Shown here piece after piece: positions 1 through 9,114 of a stretch of DNA of 64,000 nt (positions are counted from its first letter, which is position 1; the number at the start of each line of letters is the position of its first letter). The translations under genes were made by a program, and so were the position numbers. The notes below the pieces were generated by a model that made no database searches, was not told where the DNA came from, and saw only the letters and a program-made list of their open reading frames with translations. The stretch lies in the NCBI RefSeq assembly GCF_038396785.1, contig NZ_CP151087.1:4898001-4962000 (forward strand). Direction: 5' to 3'. The stretch is from Sphingobacterium thalpophilum (GTDB lineage: Bacteria; Bacteroidota; Bacteroidia; Sphingobacteriales; Sphingobacteriaceae).

Positions 1-1
1 C

Positions 2-721
2 GCGCAAATGGTTGAGTCCGGAAAAAATGCAAGTTCGGTCAACCGGAGTATGTCCTCCATGCGAACTTATTTTAAATTTTTGCAAAGAGAAGAGTATATC
101 GCGAAAAATCCCATGACACTCATTAAAGCGTTAAAAACTGCTAAAAAACTACCTGTAGTCGTTGAAAAGGAAAAGCTGGTGCGTTTATTGGATCAGATGG
201 AACAGGAGCAGGATGGATTCGAATCCTGCCGCGATTATATGGTTATGGAATTGTTGTTCGGTACCGGGATTCGTTTGGCCGAATTGTTGAAAATTAAGGA
301 GCAGGATATCGATTTTTTTAATAAAAATATTCTTATATTAGGTAAAAGGAACAAAGAACGCTTGGTTCCGATCAATAATCTTTTATTGAAAGAATTGAAA
401 AACTATTTGCAACAAAAGGCGACGCAATTTGTTGATACTAATAACAGCTTACTAATCGTTACGAAAGAAGGGAAGCCGGCATATGCCAAGCTGATCTATG
501 ATATTGTACATCGGCAATTGACGCTGATTTCTACTCAAGGTAAGAGAAGTCCTCATATTTTGAGACATACTTTCGCAACGGCCCTGTTGGACAATGGGGC
601 GGATTTAAATGCAATTAAAGAGCTGCTGGGGCATGCAGGGCTTGCGGCAACACAAGTGTACACGCATAACTCAGCAGAACGATTGAAGTCAATTTATAAA
701 CAAGCTCATCCAAAAGCTTAA
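2..721 (+). CDS. Tyrosine recombinase, XerC/XerD type (5' end outside window)
   Basis: This is a site-specific tyrosine recombinase that probably resolves chromosome dimers with a partner Xer protein. The frame is open to the window edge and only about 239 residues are visible against about 300 for the family, so the N-terminus is missing. The catalytic domain is visible: an arginine in GTGIRLAE (around residue 95 of the visible part), a lysine in the following beta hairpin, the box HILRHTFATALL with its His and Arg, the second His in LLGHAGLAATQ, and the nucleophilic Tyr in QVYTH near the C-terminus. It ends 14 bases before hpf and likely shares its transcript. The Xer class is clear; assignment to XerC or XerD is not. 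Confidence 0.85.
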   Translation, partial: AQMVESGKNASSVNRSMSSMRTYFKFLQREEYIAKNPMTLIKALKTAKKLPVVVEKEKLVRLLDQMEQEQDGFESCRDYMVMELLFGTGIRLAELLKIKEQDIDFFNKNILILGKRNKERLVPINNLLLKELKNYLQQKATQFVDTNNSLLIVTKEGKPAYAKLIYDIVHRQLTLISTQGKRSPHILRHTFATALLDNGADLNAIKELLGHAGLAATQVYTHNSAERLKSIYKQAHPKA

Positions 722-725
722 AAAA

Positions 726-731
726 AGGAGG
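726..731 (+). promoter_or_regulatory. Strong Shine-Dalgarno site for hpf
   Basis: AGGAGG lies 4 bases before the hpf start codon at 736. Most genes in this window lack such a site, as is usual in Bacteroidota, so this strong one stands out and supports the chosen start. Confidence 0.6.
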
Positions 732-735
732 AAAA

Positions 736-1098
736 ATGAACATTACTGTGCAATCCATTCGATTTACTGCTGATCAAAAGCTAATCGAGTTTATCAAAAA
801 GAAAACAGGAAAATTGGAGCAGTTTTTGGATTCCATTATTGGGGGCGAATGCTACCTGCGATTGGAAAATGTCGATGATGAGGCAAATAAAATTTCAGAA
901 ATTAAATTGAATATCCCGGGAAGCCAGCTTTTTGCGAAAGGGCAAGCGAAGAGCTTTGAGGAGGCGACAGATATTGCTGTCGAATCCTTGCGTAGACAGA
1001 TTAATAAACATAAAACAAAGACAAAAAATACAGTTATCAATGGGCGTAATGAAGTTCTTGCCGTAGAGGAAGAAGAAGAGGAAGAAGAATACGATTAA
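736..1098 (+). CDS. hpf: Ribosome hibernation promoting factor (HPF/RaiA family)
   Basis: A 120-residue protein of the short HPF/YfiA class, which binds the decoding centre of the small ribosomal subunit and silences ribosomes in stationary phase. The N-terminal 95 residues fit the family: beta strand start MNITVQSIRFTAD, the helix with KKKTGKLEQF, a strand CYLRLE, and the second helix SFEEATDIAVESLRRQINKHK. The C-terminus is an unusual acidic tail of eight consecutive Glu residues followed by Tyr-Asp. It has no long C-terminal dimerisation domain, so it should be a short-type factor. It follows the recombinase gene by 14 bases and is closed by a terminator at 1128. Confidence 0.9.
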   Translation: MNITVQSIRFTADQKLIEFIKKKTGKLEQFLDSIIGGECYLRLENVDDEANKISEIKLNIPGSQLFAKGQAKSFEEATDIAVESLRRQINKHKTKTKNTVINGRNEVLAVEEEEEEEEYD

Positions 1099-1127
1099 TA
1101 ACTATTAAAATATAGATGTAAATGTAG

Positions 1128-1159
1128 GAGGTCAGTTATAGAAACTGGCCTCTTTTTTT
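1128..1159 (+). terminator. Rho-independent terminator after hpf
   Basis: A 10-bp stem (1128-1137 with 1143-1152, one G-T pair) closes a 5-base loop and is followed by a run of T residues. It ends the recombinase-hpf unit. Confidence 0.85.
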
Positions 1160-1300
1160 GTACCGCTCTATTGTAATTGGTCCGTAAGAACCTTACGTGG
1201 ATTTTCGGGGCTGTTGATCCATGTGAAATTAGGAAGGATTTATTTCCATTACTCGCTGAAAGGCTTATTTATATTAAATCAAAATAATCTTCTGTTTTAC

Positions 1301-1331
1301 TTGGATTGATTATAAATAATATTTATTTTTG
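1301..1331 (+). promoter_or_regulatory. Bacteroidota-type promoter for the small Cys protein
   Basis: TTG at 1301-1303, a 20-base spacer, then TATTTTTG (TAnnTTTG) at 1324-1331. Transcription would begin around 1338, only a few bases before the first possible ATG at 1343, which favours the second ATG at 1361 as start. Confidence 0.5.
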
Positions 1332-1360
1332 GATCGATTTAAATGATAAGAGAAATAGAA

Positions 1361-1735
1361 ATGTCAAAATTGGTTTGTCCGTTAGCAAATGTTGAGGAAG
1401 TTTTTTCAACCACAGCAGGTACAGTTTATCAATGTAGCCGCAAAAATTGTTTCTGGTTGGAGTATAATAATGAAACAACCTCTTTCTCGGTATCGGATTT
1501 TTTGAAGTTTAAGAAACGTATCGATGCGATTGATGTTGAGCACATGCTTCACGACACAACACGTTCATCGGATTTTGAAATCATTATGCCTTTCCGTACG
1601 GAAAGATGTTTCATCTTAGCTGTAGAGGATGTCCTTCAATTGCGCGAATTGTTAGATGGCGCTAAATTTATGATGGAATTGAATAGCGTCGTCAGAACTT
1701 GTTTGCAGGTTTCGCCATTTGCAGTTTTTGCATAA
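1361..1735 (+). CDS. Small conserved Cys-containing protein of unknown function
   Basis: A 124-residue soluble protein (130 residues if the ATG at 1343 is used). I recall similar short proteins in Bacteroidota beside ferritin genes, perhaps a DUF6686-like family, but cannot name a function. Visible features are three cysteines in the N-terminal third (LVCPL, YQCS, KNCFWLEYN), which could bind a metal, a phenylalanine- and lysine-rich segment SDFLKFKKRIDAID, and a fourth cysteine in TERCFIL. There is no signal peptide or membrane segment. It has its own promoter and terminator, so it is monocistronic. The placement 375 bases before a ferritin gene hints at an iron link, but this is only context. 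Confidence 0.6.
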   Translation: MSKLVCPLANVEEVFSTTAGTVYQCSRKNCFWLEYNNETTSFSVSDFLKFKKRIDAIDVEHMLHDTTRSSDFEIIMPFRTERCFILAVEDVLQLRELLDGAKFMMELNSVVRTCLQVSPFAVFA

Positions 1736-1759
1736 GGCTATACATATAAAAGAACTGAA

Positions 1760-1796
1760 AAAAGCGGTGTACGTCTGTGATGTACACCGCTTTTTG
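1760..1796 (+). terminator. Rho-independent terminator
   Basis: A 13-bp stem (1760-1772 with 1782-1794) rich in GC at its core, loop of 9 bases, ending in a T run. It closes the small Cys protein gene. Confidence 0.85.
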
Positions 1797-2011
1797 TTTG
1801 GAAAGACCTTATTTAATTTTAATTTAAATAAGTGTCAATGAGATCGTCCGCTGGTTTTATTGACATTCAATGATTTTTAGGCCTTTAAGCCACTTATTGT
1901 TTTAATTTATCGCTTATTGAAAGTATCAATATTACGTATTTGTAATTGTATTGATTCTAAACAAGTTGCGGTTTGCATGTCTAATTTAGACTGAATTTGT
2001 ATTGCATATTC

Positions 2012-2045
2012 TTGATACAGATTTTGAAGATCTACTGTATCTTTG
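2012..2045 (+). promoter_or_regulatory. Promoter of the first ferritin gene, in a 370-base gene-free stretch
   Basis: TTG at 2012-2014 and TATCTTTG (a perfect TAnnTTTG) at 2038-2045, 23 bases apart, about 65 bases before the ferritin ATG. The rest of the stretch 1797-2109 is AT-rich and I see no gene or other clear signal in it. Confidence 0.6.
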
Positions 2046-2109
2046 TAATGTAATCAGGTGATGATGTGTTTCACCTGTTGATGTTTTAGAAATTAAACTT
2101 AAGGTAAAT

Positions 2110-2637
2110 ATGAAAGATTTATTGAAATTAAAATCTTCTTTGAAAGAAGAGATCGAAAATATATTGAATGCACAGATTAAAGTTGAAGCTCATTCTTCAG
2201 CCTTATATTTGGCAATGTCTTCATGGTGTGATGATCAAGGTTTGGAAAATGCTTCAGAATTTTTTGCGAAACAATCCAACGAAGAGCGCGAGCACATGTT
2301 GAAGCTTTTCAATTATATCAACAACCGCGGTGGTCGTGCAATTTCTCCGGAAGTTACAGGTATCCCGCAAGATTTTGAATCGTTCCGTGGCGTTTTTGAA
2401 CAAACATTGGAACAAGAGATGTTTGTTACTGAACAGTTCAACAACATCGCTGATAAATGTGCTAAAGCGAAGGATTATGTTACTTTTAATTTTGTACAAT
2501 GGTTCTTGGAAGAGCAAGTAGAAGAGGAGTTTGTTGCAAGACGTATCCTTGAGTTGTTCGATGTAATTGGTGAAGATGGTACTGGCCGTTGGGAAATTGA
2601 CAAACACCTCGTTAAGGTTAGCTTTGCGGGTGAATAG
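2110..2637 (+). CDS. ftnA: Non-haem ferritin
   Basis: A 175-residue ferritin subunit, the usual length, which assembles into a 24-mer cage and stores iron after oxidising Fe(II). Ferroxidase-site residues can be seen: Glu in EAHSSALYLAM, the EExxH segment NEEREHM, Glu in EQEMF, and Gln/Glu in QWFLEEQVEEE. It has its own promoter and terminator. A second, divergent ferritin lies at 55872, so the cell has at least two iron-storage proteins in this 64 kb. The gene symbol follows the bacterial ferritin convention. Confidence 0.93.
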   Translation: MKDLLKLKSSLKEEIENILNAQIKVEAHSSALYLAMSSWCDDQGLENASEFFAKQSNEEREHMLKLFNYINNRGGRAISPEVTGIPQDFESFRGVFEQTLEQEMFVTEQFNNIADKCAKAKDYVTFNFVQWFLEEQVEEEFVARRILELFDVIGEDGTGRWEIDKHLVKVSFAGE

Positions 2638-2660
2638 AAAATTGTAAAAAATAGTGTGAA

Positions 2661-2694
2661 AAACGAGCTGTTGGTGAGACAGCTCGTTTTTTTA
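2661..2694 (+). terminator. Rho-independent terminator after ferritin
   Basis: An 11-bp stem (2661-2671 with 2679-2689) with a 7-base loop and a T run. Confidence 0.85.
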
Positions 2695-2770
2695 TATACA
2701 AAATCACAACTTTTTACGTTAATAGCTTAAGAATTCTTATATTGAATTGTATTATTGCAAAGTCTATTTG

Positions 2771-5539
2771 ATGGAACTAAGGGGCGGGAATATTATCCGG
2801 TTAGTACTTTTTTTAGCTATAACGAACTTGTTTTTTTTACCCAAAAGCGCTTTAGGGCAGGTGTCAAAAAAAGAAGTTTATGGAATTGTTGTAGATACTG
2901 CAGGAAGGCCCTTAAATGGTGTCAGTGTTCATCTGACGAGTTCTCGCGATACCTTGTTCTCATCCACTTCCGCAACAGGTTATTTTCATTTTAGTCGTGT
3001 ACTCGGTAATGATATTCGTATTAGCTGTAGCCAGCTGGGCTTAAGTATATTGGAGCGTAGTTATCCCTTGTACAATAGCACGACAGCTAAATTGGATGTT
3101 GGAAAATTGACCATGTTTCCCCATGTATCTCTTTTAAAAGAAGTTGTTGTTCTAAAATATAAACCCATAGTATATAAGCAGGATACTGTGCAATTTAACC
3201 TGGATGCCTTCCAATTTGATCGTCGGGCACTTTTAGAAGAGGCGCTTAAAGCATTGCCCAATATACAGGTGTCCCGCGATGGTTCTGTCTATGCTTTCGG
3301 TAAGCCCATATCCTCTGTTAAGGTAGATGGGAAAAAATTTTTTGGTGGCGATGTGCTCACCGCTACACGTAACCTTCCTGCAGATTTTGTGAAAAGTGTA
3401 CAGGTTATTGATTTTTATGGTGATGAGGCGACGGCAAAAGGAATTAAAAGTACTGAATCCGAAAAAGTCCTGAATATCCTGCTCAAAGATGATAAGAAGA
3501 AAATTACTTTTGGTCAAGCCACGCTTGGCGGAGGTTCGGTAGATCGTTATTTGGGGAGTGCTGGACTGAATCGTTTCAATGACGGTAAAGAGTACTCTGT
3601 TATCGCATCGGTGAATAATACGAATACCAATCTCTTTTCTTTCGGCTCTCCCAATGGAGGGGAGCGGGAACGGGAAATGGGCGAGCTAGCCGACTTTGCG
3701 GATCCAACGGATGGGGTCAATAAAATTGGATCTGTCGGGGGGAGTTTCTCTAGTCCGCTTTCTAAAACGGTAACAGCAAGCGGTAAATATTCCTTTACGC
3801 AGCGCAATAATTATATCCAGGGAAATTCCTTATTACAATCGATATATGGATATGGCAAAGTCGCAAATAATTTGATTAGTAATTATGAAGACTACAAGAT
3901 AAAATCAATCGATCGTATACATAAAATGGACTGGGATTTTGATATGAAGCTGTCGCCCAAAGATCAGCTTAAAATATCGCCCAAACTATCTTGGGCCAAT
4001 TCGACCAGCAATACGTTAAAAGATAGAAGGATCCAAAATAATCGGTTGAGTAGTACGGGAAACTATGGCGCGGCCAATAGTACAGAAAGTCCTGCAGCAG
4101 CTTTAGATCTTTTTTACGTGCGAAGTTTTACTAAACCGGGGCGGAAAGTACTTTATACATTGCATACGGATTTTAATTCCCTGGATAAAGATGAGGAAGT
4201 GCGCGATTTTAATAGAGCGATCGACAGCAGCACGAACGTGCCAAAAATAACGGAGACTTATCTGAATCAAATGGTCCGTTCCAGCAATGAGAATAAAAAT
4301 ATCCAAAGTCGGTTGTCGTTGGTGGAACCCGTTGATTTAGGGGGTACCTTGGAGATCAATTACGATTTCGACTATACCAAGATTGATGCTCGCCGCTCCA
4401 CTTTTGATAATAACAATAATTTTAACAACGGCCCCATACTGGTAGACTCCCTTAGTTTGAAGTACGACTATTCCTTTGCTAGCAATAAAGTCGGCATGAT
4501 TTATCGGCAAGATTTAAGCGACAAAGTGAAAGTGAACTTCGGTTTTGCTGTTCAGCCTTCCGAATTAACGGGAAGTTCAACGGACAAACTGATAAAAACC
4601 TCCTATTCAAATGTTAACCTCGTGCCTTCTGCTGGATTGAAATGGAAGTTTACCAAAGAAGAGGATCTTTCCATGGACTACTATGGACGTAATAACCAGC
4701 CTAGCTTCTATCAGATACAGCCTGTGGTGGATAATACCAACACACAAAATATTGTGATCGGAAATAAGGATCTGAAATCCGAATTTGCACATAGTATTGT
4801 TTCAAAGTATCGGAAATCCATTACACGAAGGGGGCAATATTTAGAGGCCAGTCTGGCTTTTAACTTGGTAAATGACAAGATTGTAGCAAACCGGACAATT
4901 GAACCCAATTCAACGATACAGAAAACGACTTATCGCAATACAGAAGGTTATTATGATATTAAGAGCTATTATTTGTTTACAGCTTCTTTATTGTCGGATA
5001 ATTTGCAGATGAGCTTGAATGGTAATGCAGATTATTACAACAATATTTCCTATGTCAATGATAAAAAGAGCTTTGGTGGACACTTTTTGTTTACGCAGGC
5101 TCTTCAATTCCGCTATACCTGGAGTGATATCTTTGAAGCCGAATTAAATGGAAACTATTCTTTAAACAGGGCGACATTTGACTGGCCTGTACAAGATAAT
5201 ATCACGGCGCATTCCGGGATTGTTGGGTTGGGATCTAAAGCGTATTTAGGGAAACATTTTACCATGGGACTTGAGCTTTCTCAAAAATTTAATGCGGGTT
5301 ATTCGAGCTCATGGAACAATATTAATCCGACGATAATCAATGCCTATATGGAATATACTTTTGGAAGGAATAACTTGGGGATGTTGAGATTTCAGGGATT
5401 CGATCTGATGAATCAGAATACTGGTATTTCACGTGCCGTGGTGGGAAATGATATTTTAGATGTTCGGAACAATCGTTTGGCTCGTTATTTTATGCTTTCG
5501 CTCAATATAAGGTTACAGAAATACCCAAAAAAATCATGA
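2771..5539 (+). CDS. TonB-type outer membrane beta-barrel protein with carboxypeptidase-like N-domain
   Basis: A 922-residue exported protein. The start at 2771 places a signal peptide right at the N-terminus (hydrophobic stretch RLVLFLAITNLFFL ending near ALGQ); an upstream ATG at 2747 in the same frame is less likely. After the signal comes a carboxypeptidase-regulatory-like domain (YGIVVDTAGRPLNGVSV, about residues 35-110), then a plug-like region with GKPISSVKVDGKKFF and a long region of alternating aromatic strands ending in LSLNIRLQKYPKKS. This matches the outer membrane beta-barrel family (OMP_b-brl type) of Bacteroidota rather than a classical SusC. The substrate is unknown. Its stop overlaps the next gene's ATG by 4 bases, so the two may be translationally coupled. 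Confidence 0.8.
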   Translation: MELRGGNIIRLVLFLAITNLFFLPKSALGQVSKKEVYGIVVDTAGRPLNGVSVHLTSSRDTLFSSTSATGYFHFSRVLGNDIRISCSQLGLSILERSYPLYNSTTAKLDVGKLTMFPHVSLLKEVVVLKYKPIVYKQDTVQFNLDAFQFDRRALLEEALKALPNIQVSRDGSVYAFGKPISSVKVDGKKFFGGDVLTATRNLPADFVKSVQVIDFYGDEATAKGIKSTESEKVLNILLKDDKKKITFGQATLGGGSVDRYLGSAGLNRFNDGKEYSVIASVNNTNTNLFSFGSPNGGEREREMGELADFADPTDGVNKIGSVGGSFSSPLSKTVTASGKYSFTQRNNYIQGNSLLQSIYGYGKVANNLISNYEDYKIKSIDRIHKMDWDFDMKLSPKDQLKISPKLSWANSTSNTLKDRRIQNNRLSSTGNYGAANSTESPAAALDLFYVRSFTKPGRKVLYTLHTDFNSLDKDEEVRDFNRAIDSSTNVPKITETYLNQMVRSSNENKNIQSRLSLVEPVDLGGTLEINYDFDYTKIDARRSTFDNNNNFNNGPILVDSLSLKYDYSFASNKVGMIYRQDLSDKVKVNFGFAVQPSELTGSSTDKLIKTSYSNVNLVPSAGLKWKFTKEEDLSMDYYGRNNQPSFYQIQPVVDNTNTQNIVIGNKDLKSEFAHSIVSKYRKSITRRGQYLEASLAFNLVNDKIVANRTIEPNSTIQKTTYRNTEGYYDIKSYYLFTASLLSDNLQMSLNGNADYYNNISYVNDKKSFGGHFLFTQALQFRYTWSDIFEAELNGNYSLNRATFDWPVQDNITAHSGIVGLGSKAYLGKHFTMGLELSQKFNAGYSSSWNNINPTIINAYMEYTFGRNNLGMLRFQGFDLMNQNTGISRAVVGNDILDVRNNRLARYFMLSLNIRLQKYPKKS

Positions 5540-6507
5540 TGAAAGCCGTTATTATTACTGAACCGGGTGGACCGGAAGTTTTGGAAGTCCACGATGTGGA
5601 GATGCCACAGATCGGTGAACTGGAGGTTTTGGTGGAAGTAAAGGCTGCAGGAGTAAATAGGCCTGATGTTTTTCAGCGTAAAGGCAACTATCCGGCACCT
5701 CCCGGTGTGGATGCGCGAATACCGGGATTGGAAATAGCAGGGATTGTAGTCGCTAAAGGGAAGGATGTGGTTGATTGGTCTATTGGTGATCGTGTATGTG
5801 CACTTGTTGGCGGAGGAGGCTATGCTTCCTACGCAAAAGTCTATCAGGGACATTGTTTACCTATTCCCGATCATTTAGATTTTGCGGAGGCTGCTTCGCT
5901 GCCCGAGACCGTTTTTACGGTCTGGGACAATGTCTTTCGACGGGGAAGGTTGCAGGCCGACGATCATTTTTTGGTGCACGGTGGTGCTGGTGGGATCGGC
6001 AGTACGGCCATTCAATTAGCGACCTTGTTTGGTGCGGTAGTCTATACGACAGTCAGCTCAGCTGAAAAGGCTAGCTTTTGTAAATCATTGGGAGCCAGCA
6101 AAACAATAAATTATAAAACCGAGGATTTTCTGGAGGTGCTGAAGCCTTTGGGGGTTGATGTTATTTTAGACAGTATTGGCGGATCATATTTTGAGAAAAA
6201 TATCAATCTATTGAACCCTGATGGCCGGTTGGTTTACATTAATGCGATGGAAAGCGCAAGAGTCGAGTTAAACTTGCTCAAATTAATGCAGAAACGGATT
6301 GTTTTAACGGGAAGTACACTGCGGGCGAGAGACCGTGAATTTAAGCAAGTGTTACGGGATGATATCTGGTCTCAAGTATGGCCCAAGCTTAGCGCTGGCG
6401 ATTTCAGACCTACTTTATACCGTGTGCTTCCTTTTGCGGAGGCCGCTGAAGCCCATCGATTGATGGAAGATTCAAGCGTATTGGGTAAAATCGTCTTAAG
6501 TTTTTGA
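5536..6507 (+). CDS. NAD(P)H-quinone oxidoreductase, PIG3-like zinc-independent MDR protein
   Basis: A 323-residue medium-chain dehydrogenase/reductase. The N-terminal GroES-like domain lacks the catalytic zinc ligands; the Rossmann fold carries HGGAGGIGSTAIQLA (around residues 148-163), followed by LGASKTINYKTEDF and VDVILDSIGG, all typical of TP53I3/PIG3-type quinone oxidoreductases. It would reduce quinones or other carbonyl compounds with NADPH. The ATG overlaps the stop of the beta-barrel gene by 4 bases. It runs head-on into the AraC-family gene, sharing 12 bases of coding tail. Confidence 0.88.
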   Translation: MMKAVIITEPGGPEVLEVHDVEMPQIGELEVLVEVKAAGVNRPDVFQRKGNYPAPPGVDARIPGLEIAGIVVAKGKDVVDWSIGDRVCALVGGGGYASYAKVYQGHCLPIPDHLDFAEAASLPETVFTVWDNVFRRGRLQADDHFLVHGGAGGIGSTAIQLATLFGAVVYTTVSSAEKASFCKSLGASKTINYKTEDFLEVLKPLGVDVILDSIGGSYFEKNINLLNPDGRLVYINAMESARVELNLLKLMQKRIVLTGSTLRARDREFKQVLRDDIWSQVWPKLSAGDFRPTLYRVLPFAEAAEAHRLMEDSSVLGKIVLSF

Positions 6508-7359
6508 TCGCTGAAAGCTGAGCGGTGTCGTGCCAGTTACATTTTTGAAGTATTTATGGAAGCTCGAAAAGTTTTGAAAGCCCGATTCAAAGCAGATCTG
6601 CTTCACCGTCTGTTTGTTTTCTATTAATAAATTGCAGGCTGTCTTCACACGCATTTCGATCAGAAACTGAAAGAGTGTTTTTCCGATTTGTGATTTGAAA
6701 TAACGGCAGAACGAATTGGGGGTCATTCCCGTTAGGGAAGCAAGTTCCTGCAGTCGTATCTGGTCGCGATAATTTTCACCGATATATTGCATGGCAATCT
6801 GCATACGGTTGGCGTCCTGATCTTGCAGCTGTATGCTAAAAGTGGGACTCGTTAATAGATCATGTTGTTCTTCGGCCGAAATATATTGTAAAATTTCTAA
6901 TAAATGAATAATACGTGTGGTACCTGTTGCTGCCAGTATAGCATCAATTAATTGAACAGTTTTTAGTCGGCTGCTCTCCAATAATGAAATGCTTCTTTTG
7001 GCTACACGTATAAGGTCTTTGATGGATTTATTTTCAGGTAAATTGATGAAATCATTTCCCCAAAAATTTTCCTTAAAATGAAGTACACGAATATCTGCAC
7101 TCTCTGCTTCTTCCTCTTGAAGATAAATTTCGTCAAATAACCAATAGTGAGGCAGGTTTGAACCAACAAGGGTAATATCGCCCGATTCAAAGCGCCGGAC
7201 GCTATCGCCAATAAATTGGGTACCTGAGCCTTTGGCAAAATAAATCAATTCCAGTTCTTCATGGTAATGCCAAAGATTATGGTACTGGGGCGTATTGTCT
7301 CTTCTCGCGTTGAACGAATGCTCAAGATTGCTGTTTAAATGAAGCAGCTGTGCTTTCAT
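6496..7359 (-). CDS. AraC-family transcriptional regulator, probable L-fucose regulator
   Basis: A 287-residue regulator with an N-terminal cupin sensor (LWHYHEELELIYFAKGSGTQF and the GDITLVGSNLPHYW turn, about residues 28-75) and a C-terminal double helix-turn-helix of about 100 residues (RLQELASLTGMTPNSFCRYF, then KQICFESGFQNFSSFHKYFK). The cupin type binds small ligands such as sugars. It is transcribed away from fucP with 144 bases between the two start codons. The position makes control of the fucose genes likely, but this is an inference from context. Its 3' end overlaps the convergent oxidoreductase gene by 12 bases. Confidence 0.85.
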   Translation of the reverse strand: MKAQLLHLNSNLEHSFNARRDNTPQYHNLWHYHEELELIYFAKGSGTQFIGDSVRRFESGDITLVGSNLPHYWLFDEIYLQEEEAESADIRVLHFKENFWGNDFINLPENKSIKDLIRVAKRSISLLESSRLKTVQLIDAILAATGTTRIIHLLEILQYISAEEQHDLLTSPTFSIQLQDQDANRMQIAMQYIGENYRDQIRLQELASLTGMTPNSFCRYFKSQIGKTLFQFLIEMRVKTACNLLIENKQTVKQICFESGFQNFSSFHKYFKNVTGTTPLSFQRSKT

Positions 7360-7503
7360 AATTATGAAATATATGCAGTAAAGTTACATGATTGTGTTTG
7401 GTTATGGTAATATAGCTTAATAATTTGATAATATACTTGAATATTGTCTAGCATTTTTAAGCTTATTTTACATTAAATAACTACTTATAACCATTTGAAA
7501 AAT

Positions 7504-8769
7504 ATGACGAATAAAAAGAGTTACGCATTTGCCTTGATTTTGGTGACAACCTTGTTCTTTTTTTGGGGATTTATTCATAACCTTGATCCAATTTTAATTC
7601 CGCATTTGAGGAATGCGTTTAGTTTATCCCATTTCCAGGCTTCCTTAGTCGATTCAGCTGTATTTATCGCTTATTTTGTGATGGCGATTCCTGCAGGAAT
7701 TATCATGAAAAAATATGGCTATAAAGCCGGTATTTTGATCGGATTGATCTTTTTTGCCATTGGCTGTTTCCTTTTTGTACCTGCGGCCAATACGATAAGT
7801 TATGTTTTCTTTTTGGGGGCTTTGTTCGTTGTTGCTTGTGGTCTTACTATTCTGGAAACTGCAGCAAATCCGTATGTAGCGATTTTAGGAGATCCAGTTT
7901 CGTCGGCGCAACGACTTAATTTTGCACAGTCCTTTAATGGGTTAGCAGCCTTTGTTGCTCCGATTTTTGGTGGAAAATTTATTTTATCCCATGAACCCAA
8001 ATCACAGGAAGAACTGGCGCAAATGGCTGAGCAGGCAAAGATGGCGTATATTCAGTCCGAAACAGCTGCTGTGAAATTGCCTTATGTGGTACTAGGGATA
8101 TTGATTTTATTGATCGCTGCGTTGTTTTTCTTTACCAGATTACCTGATATCAAAGATGCTGAGGAAGAAGGTAGAGCCGGTTTTTTCCACGCGTTGCGTC
8201 ATAAAAATGTGCGTTGGGCAGTGGTGGCTCAATTTTTCTATGTCGGAGCGCAAGTTTGTATTTTAAGTTTCCTCGTATTATATGCAACAGAAGCTGCCGG
8301 CATATCGGGTAAGGATGGTGCCGATTATGCTGGGTTCGCTGGATTGGCTTTTATGTTGGGCCGGTTTATCGGTACATTTTTTATGCGTTTTGTATCAGCA
8401 TCCAAGCTTCTGATCATCTATTCCGCTATAGCGATCGTTCTATCCCTATTTGTCATCTTCGGATCAGGTATTCAGACCCTATATGCGCTGATTGGCATTG
8501 CGTTTTTTATGTCCATTATGTTTCCAACAATATTTGCGTTTGGTGTACAAGGTATCGGTGCCGATACGAAATCTGCGTCTAGTTTGATCGTCATGTCTAT
8601 TGTTGGCGGCGCTTTATTGCCTCCAATATTAGGTTTTATCTCCGATAAAACGGGACATTTCCAATATGGCTATTTTGTACCATTGGTTTGTTTTATTGTT
8701 GTCTTGTTGTTTGCTTTCCAAAATAGAAATGTCAGTATTGCGGAAACGGAAAATCTTAAATCACATTAA
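7504..8769 (+). CDS. fucP: L-fucose:H+ symporter (MFS)
   Basis: A 421-residue major facilitator protein with about 12 hydrophobic segments. The N-terminal LVTTLFFFWGFIHNLDPILIPH and the SFNGLAAFVAPIFGG region match the FucP/glucose-galactose porter family of the inner membrane. I chose the ATG at 7504; a TTG at 7495 would add three residues. It is the first gene of a run of seven same-strand genes for L-fucose use, so import of free fucose is the best assignment. Gaps to the next genes are 10 and 2 bases, which indicates one operon. Confidence 0.88.
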   Translation: MTNKKSYAFALILVTTLFFFWGFIHNLDPILIPHLRNAFSLSHFQASLVDSAVFIAYFVMAIPAGIIMKKYGYKAGILIGLIFFAIGCFLFVPAANTISYVFFLGALFVVACGLTILETAANPYVAILGDPVSSAQRLNFAQSFNGLAAFVAPIFGGKFILSHEPKSQEELAQMAEQAKMAYIQSETAAVKLPYVVLGILILLIAALFFFTRLPDIKDAEEEGRAGFFHALRHKNVRWAVVAQFFYVGAQVCILSFLVLYATEAAGISGKDGADYAGFAGLAFMLGRFIGTFFMRFVSASKLLIIYSAIAIVLSLFVIFGSGIQTLYALIGIAFFMSIMFPTIFAFGVQGIGADTKSASSLIVMSIVGGALLPPILGFISDKTGHFQYGYFVPLVCFIVVLLFAFQNRNVSIAETENLKSH

Positions 8770-8779
8770 TTAGTTAGTA

Positions 8780-9112
8780 ATGAAAAGATATGTCATGGCC
8801 TTGGATCTTGTGGACGATCCACAATTGATCAAGGAATATGAGGATTACCACCGCGAAGTGTGGCCGGAAATAAAACGCTCGATTCTGGATACAGGTATTC
8901 TGCAGATGGAGATCTATCGTTTTGAAAATAGATTGTTTATGAACATGGAGGTGGGTGAAGATTTTTCATTTGAGAAAAAATCAGCTATGGATGCTGCTAA
9001 TGAAAAAGTTCAGGAATGGGAACAGCTGATGTGGAAATATCAGGCGGCTATTCCGGGGGCAAAGCCAGGAGAGAAATGGGTAATGATGACAAAAATATTT
9101 GAATTAGTATAA
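8780..9112 (+). CDS. L-rhamnose/L-fucose mutarotase (RhaM-like)
   Basis: A 110-residue protein of the L-rhamnose mutarotase family, which interconverts sugar anomers so that the next enzyme receives its preferred form. Family features include the strand MKRYVMALDL, the DYHREVWPEI segment with the His used in catalysis, IYRFENRLFMNMEV and a tail WKYQAAIPGAKPGEKWVMM. Its position between fucP and the dehydratase suggests it acts on L-fucose here rather than L-rhamnose. The two sugars are both 6-deoxy-L-hexoses, so specificity cannot be read from sequence. Confidence 0.85.
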   Translation: MKRYVMALDLVDDPQLIKEYEDYHREVWPEIKRSILDTGILQMEIYRFENRLFMNMEVGEDFSFEKKSAMDAANEKVQEWEQLMWKYQAAIPGAKPGEKWVMMTKIFELV

Positions 9113-9114
9113 TT

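Noticed and set aside
2..721. Recombinase as part of a prophage or integron
   Set aside because: Followed by hpf and housekeeping genes with no phage genes or cassette array, so a chromosomal Xer protein is more likely.
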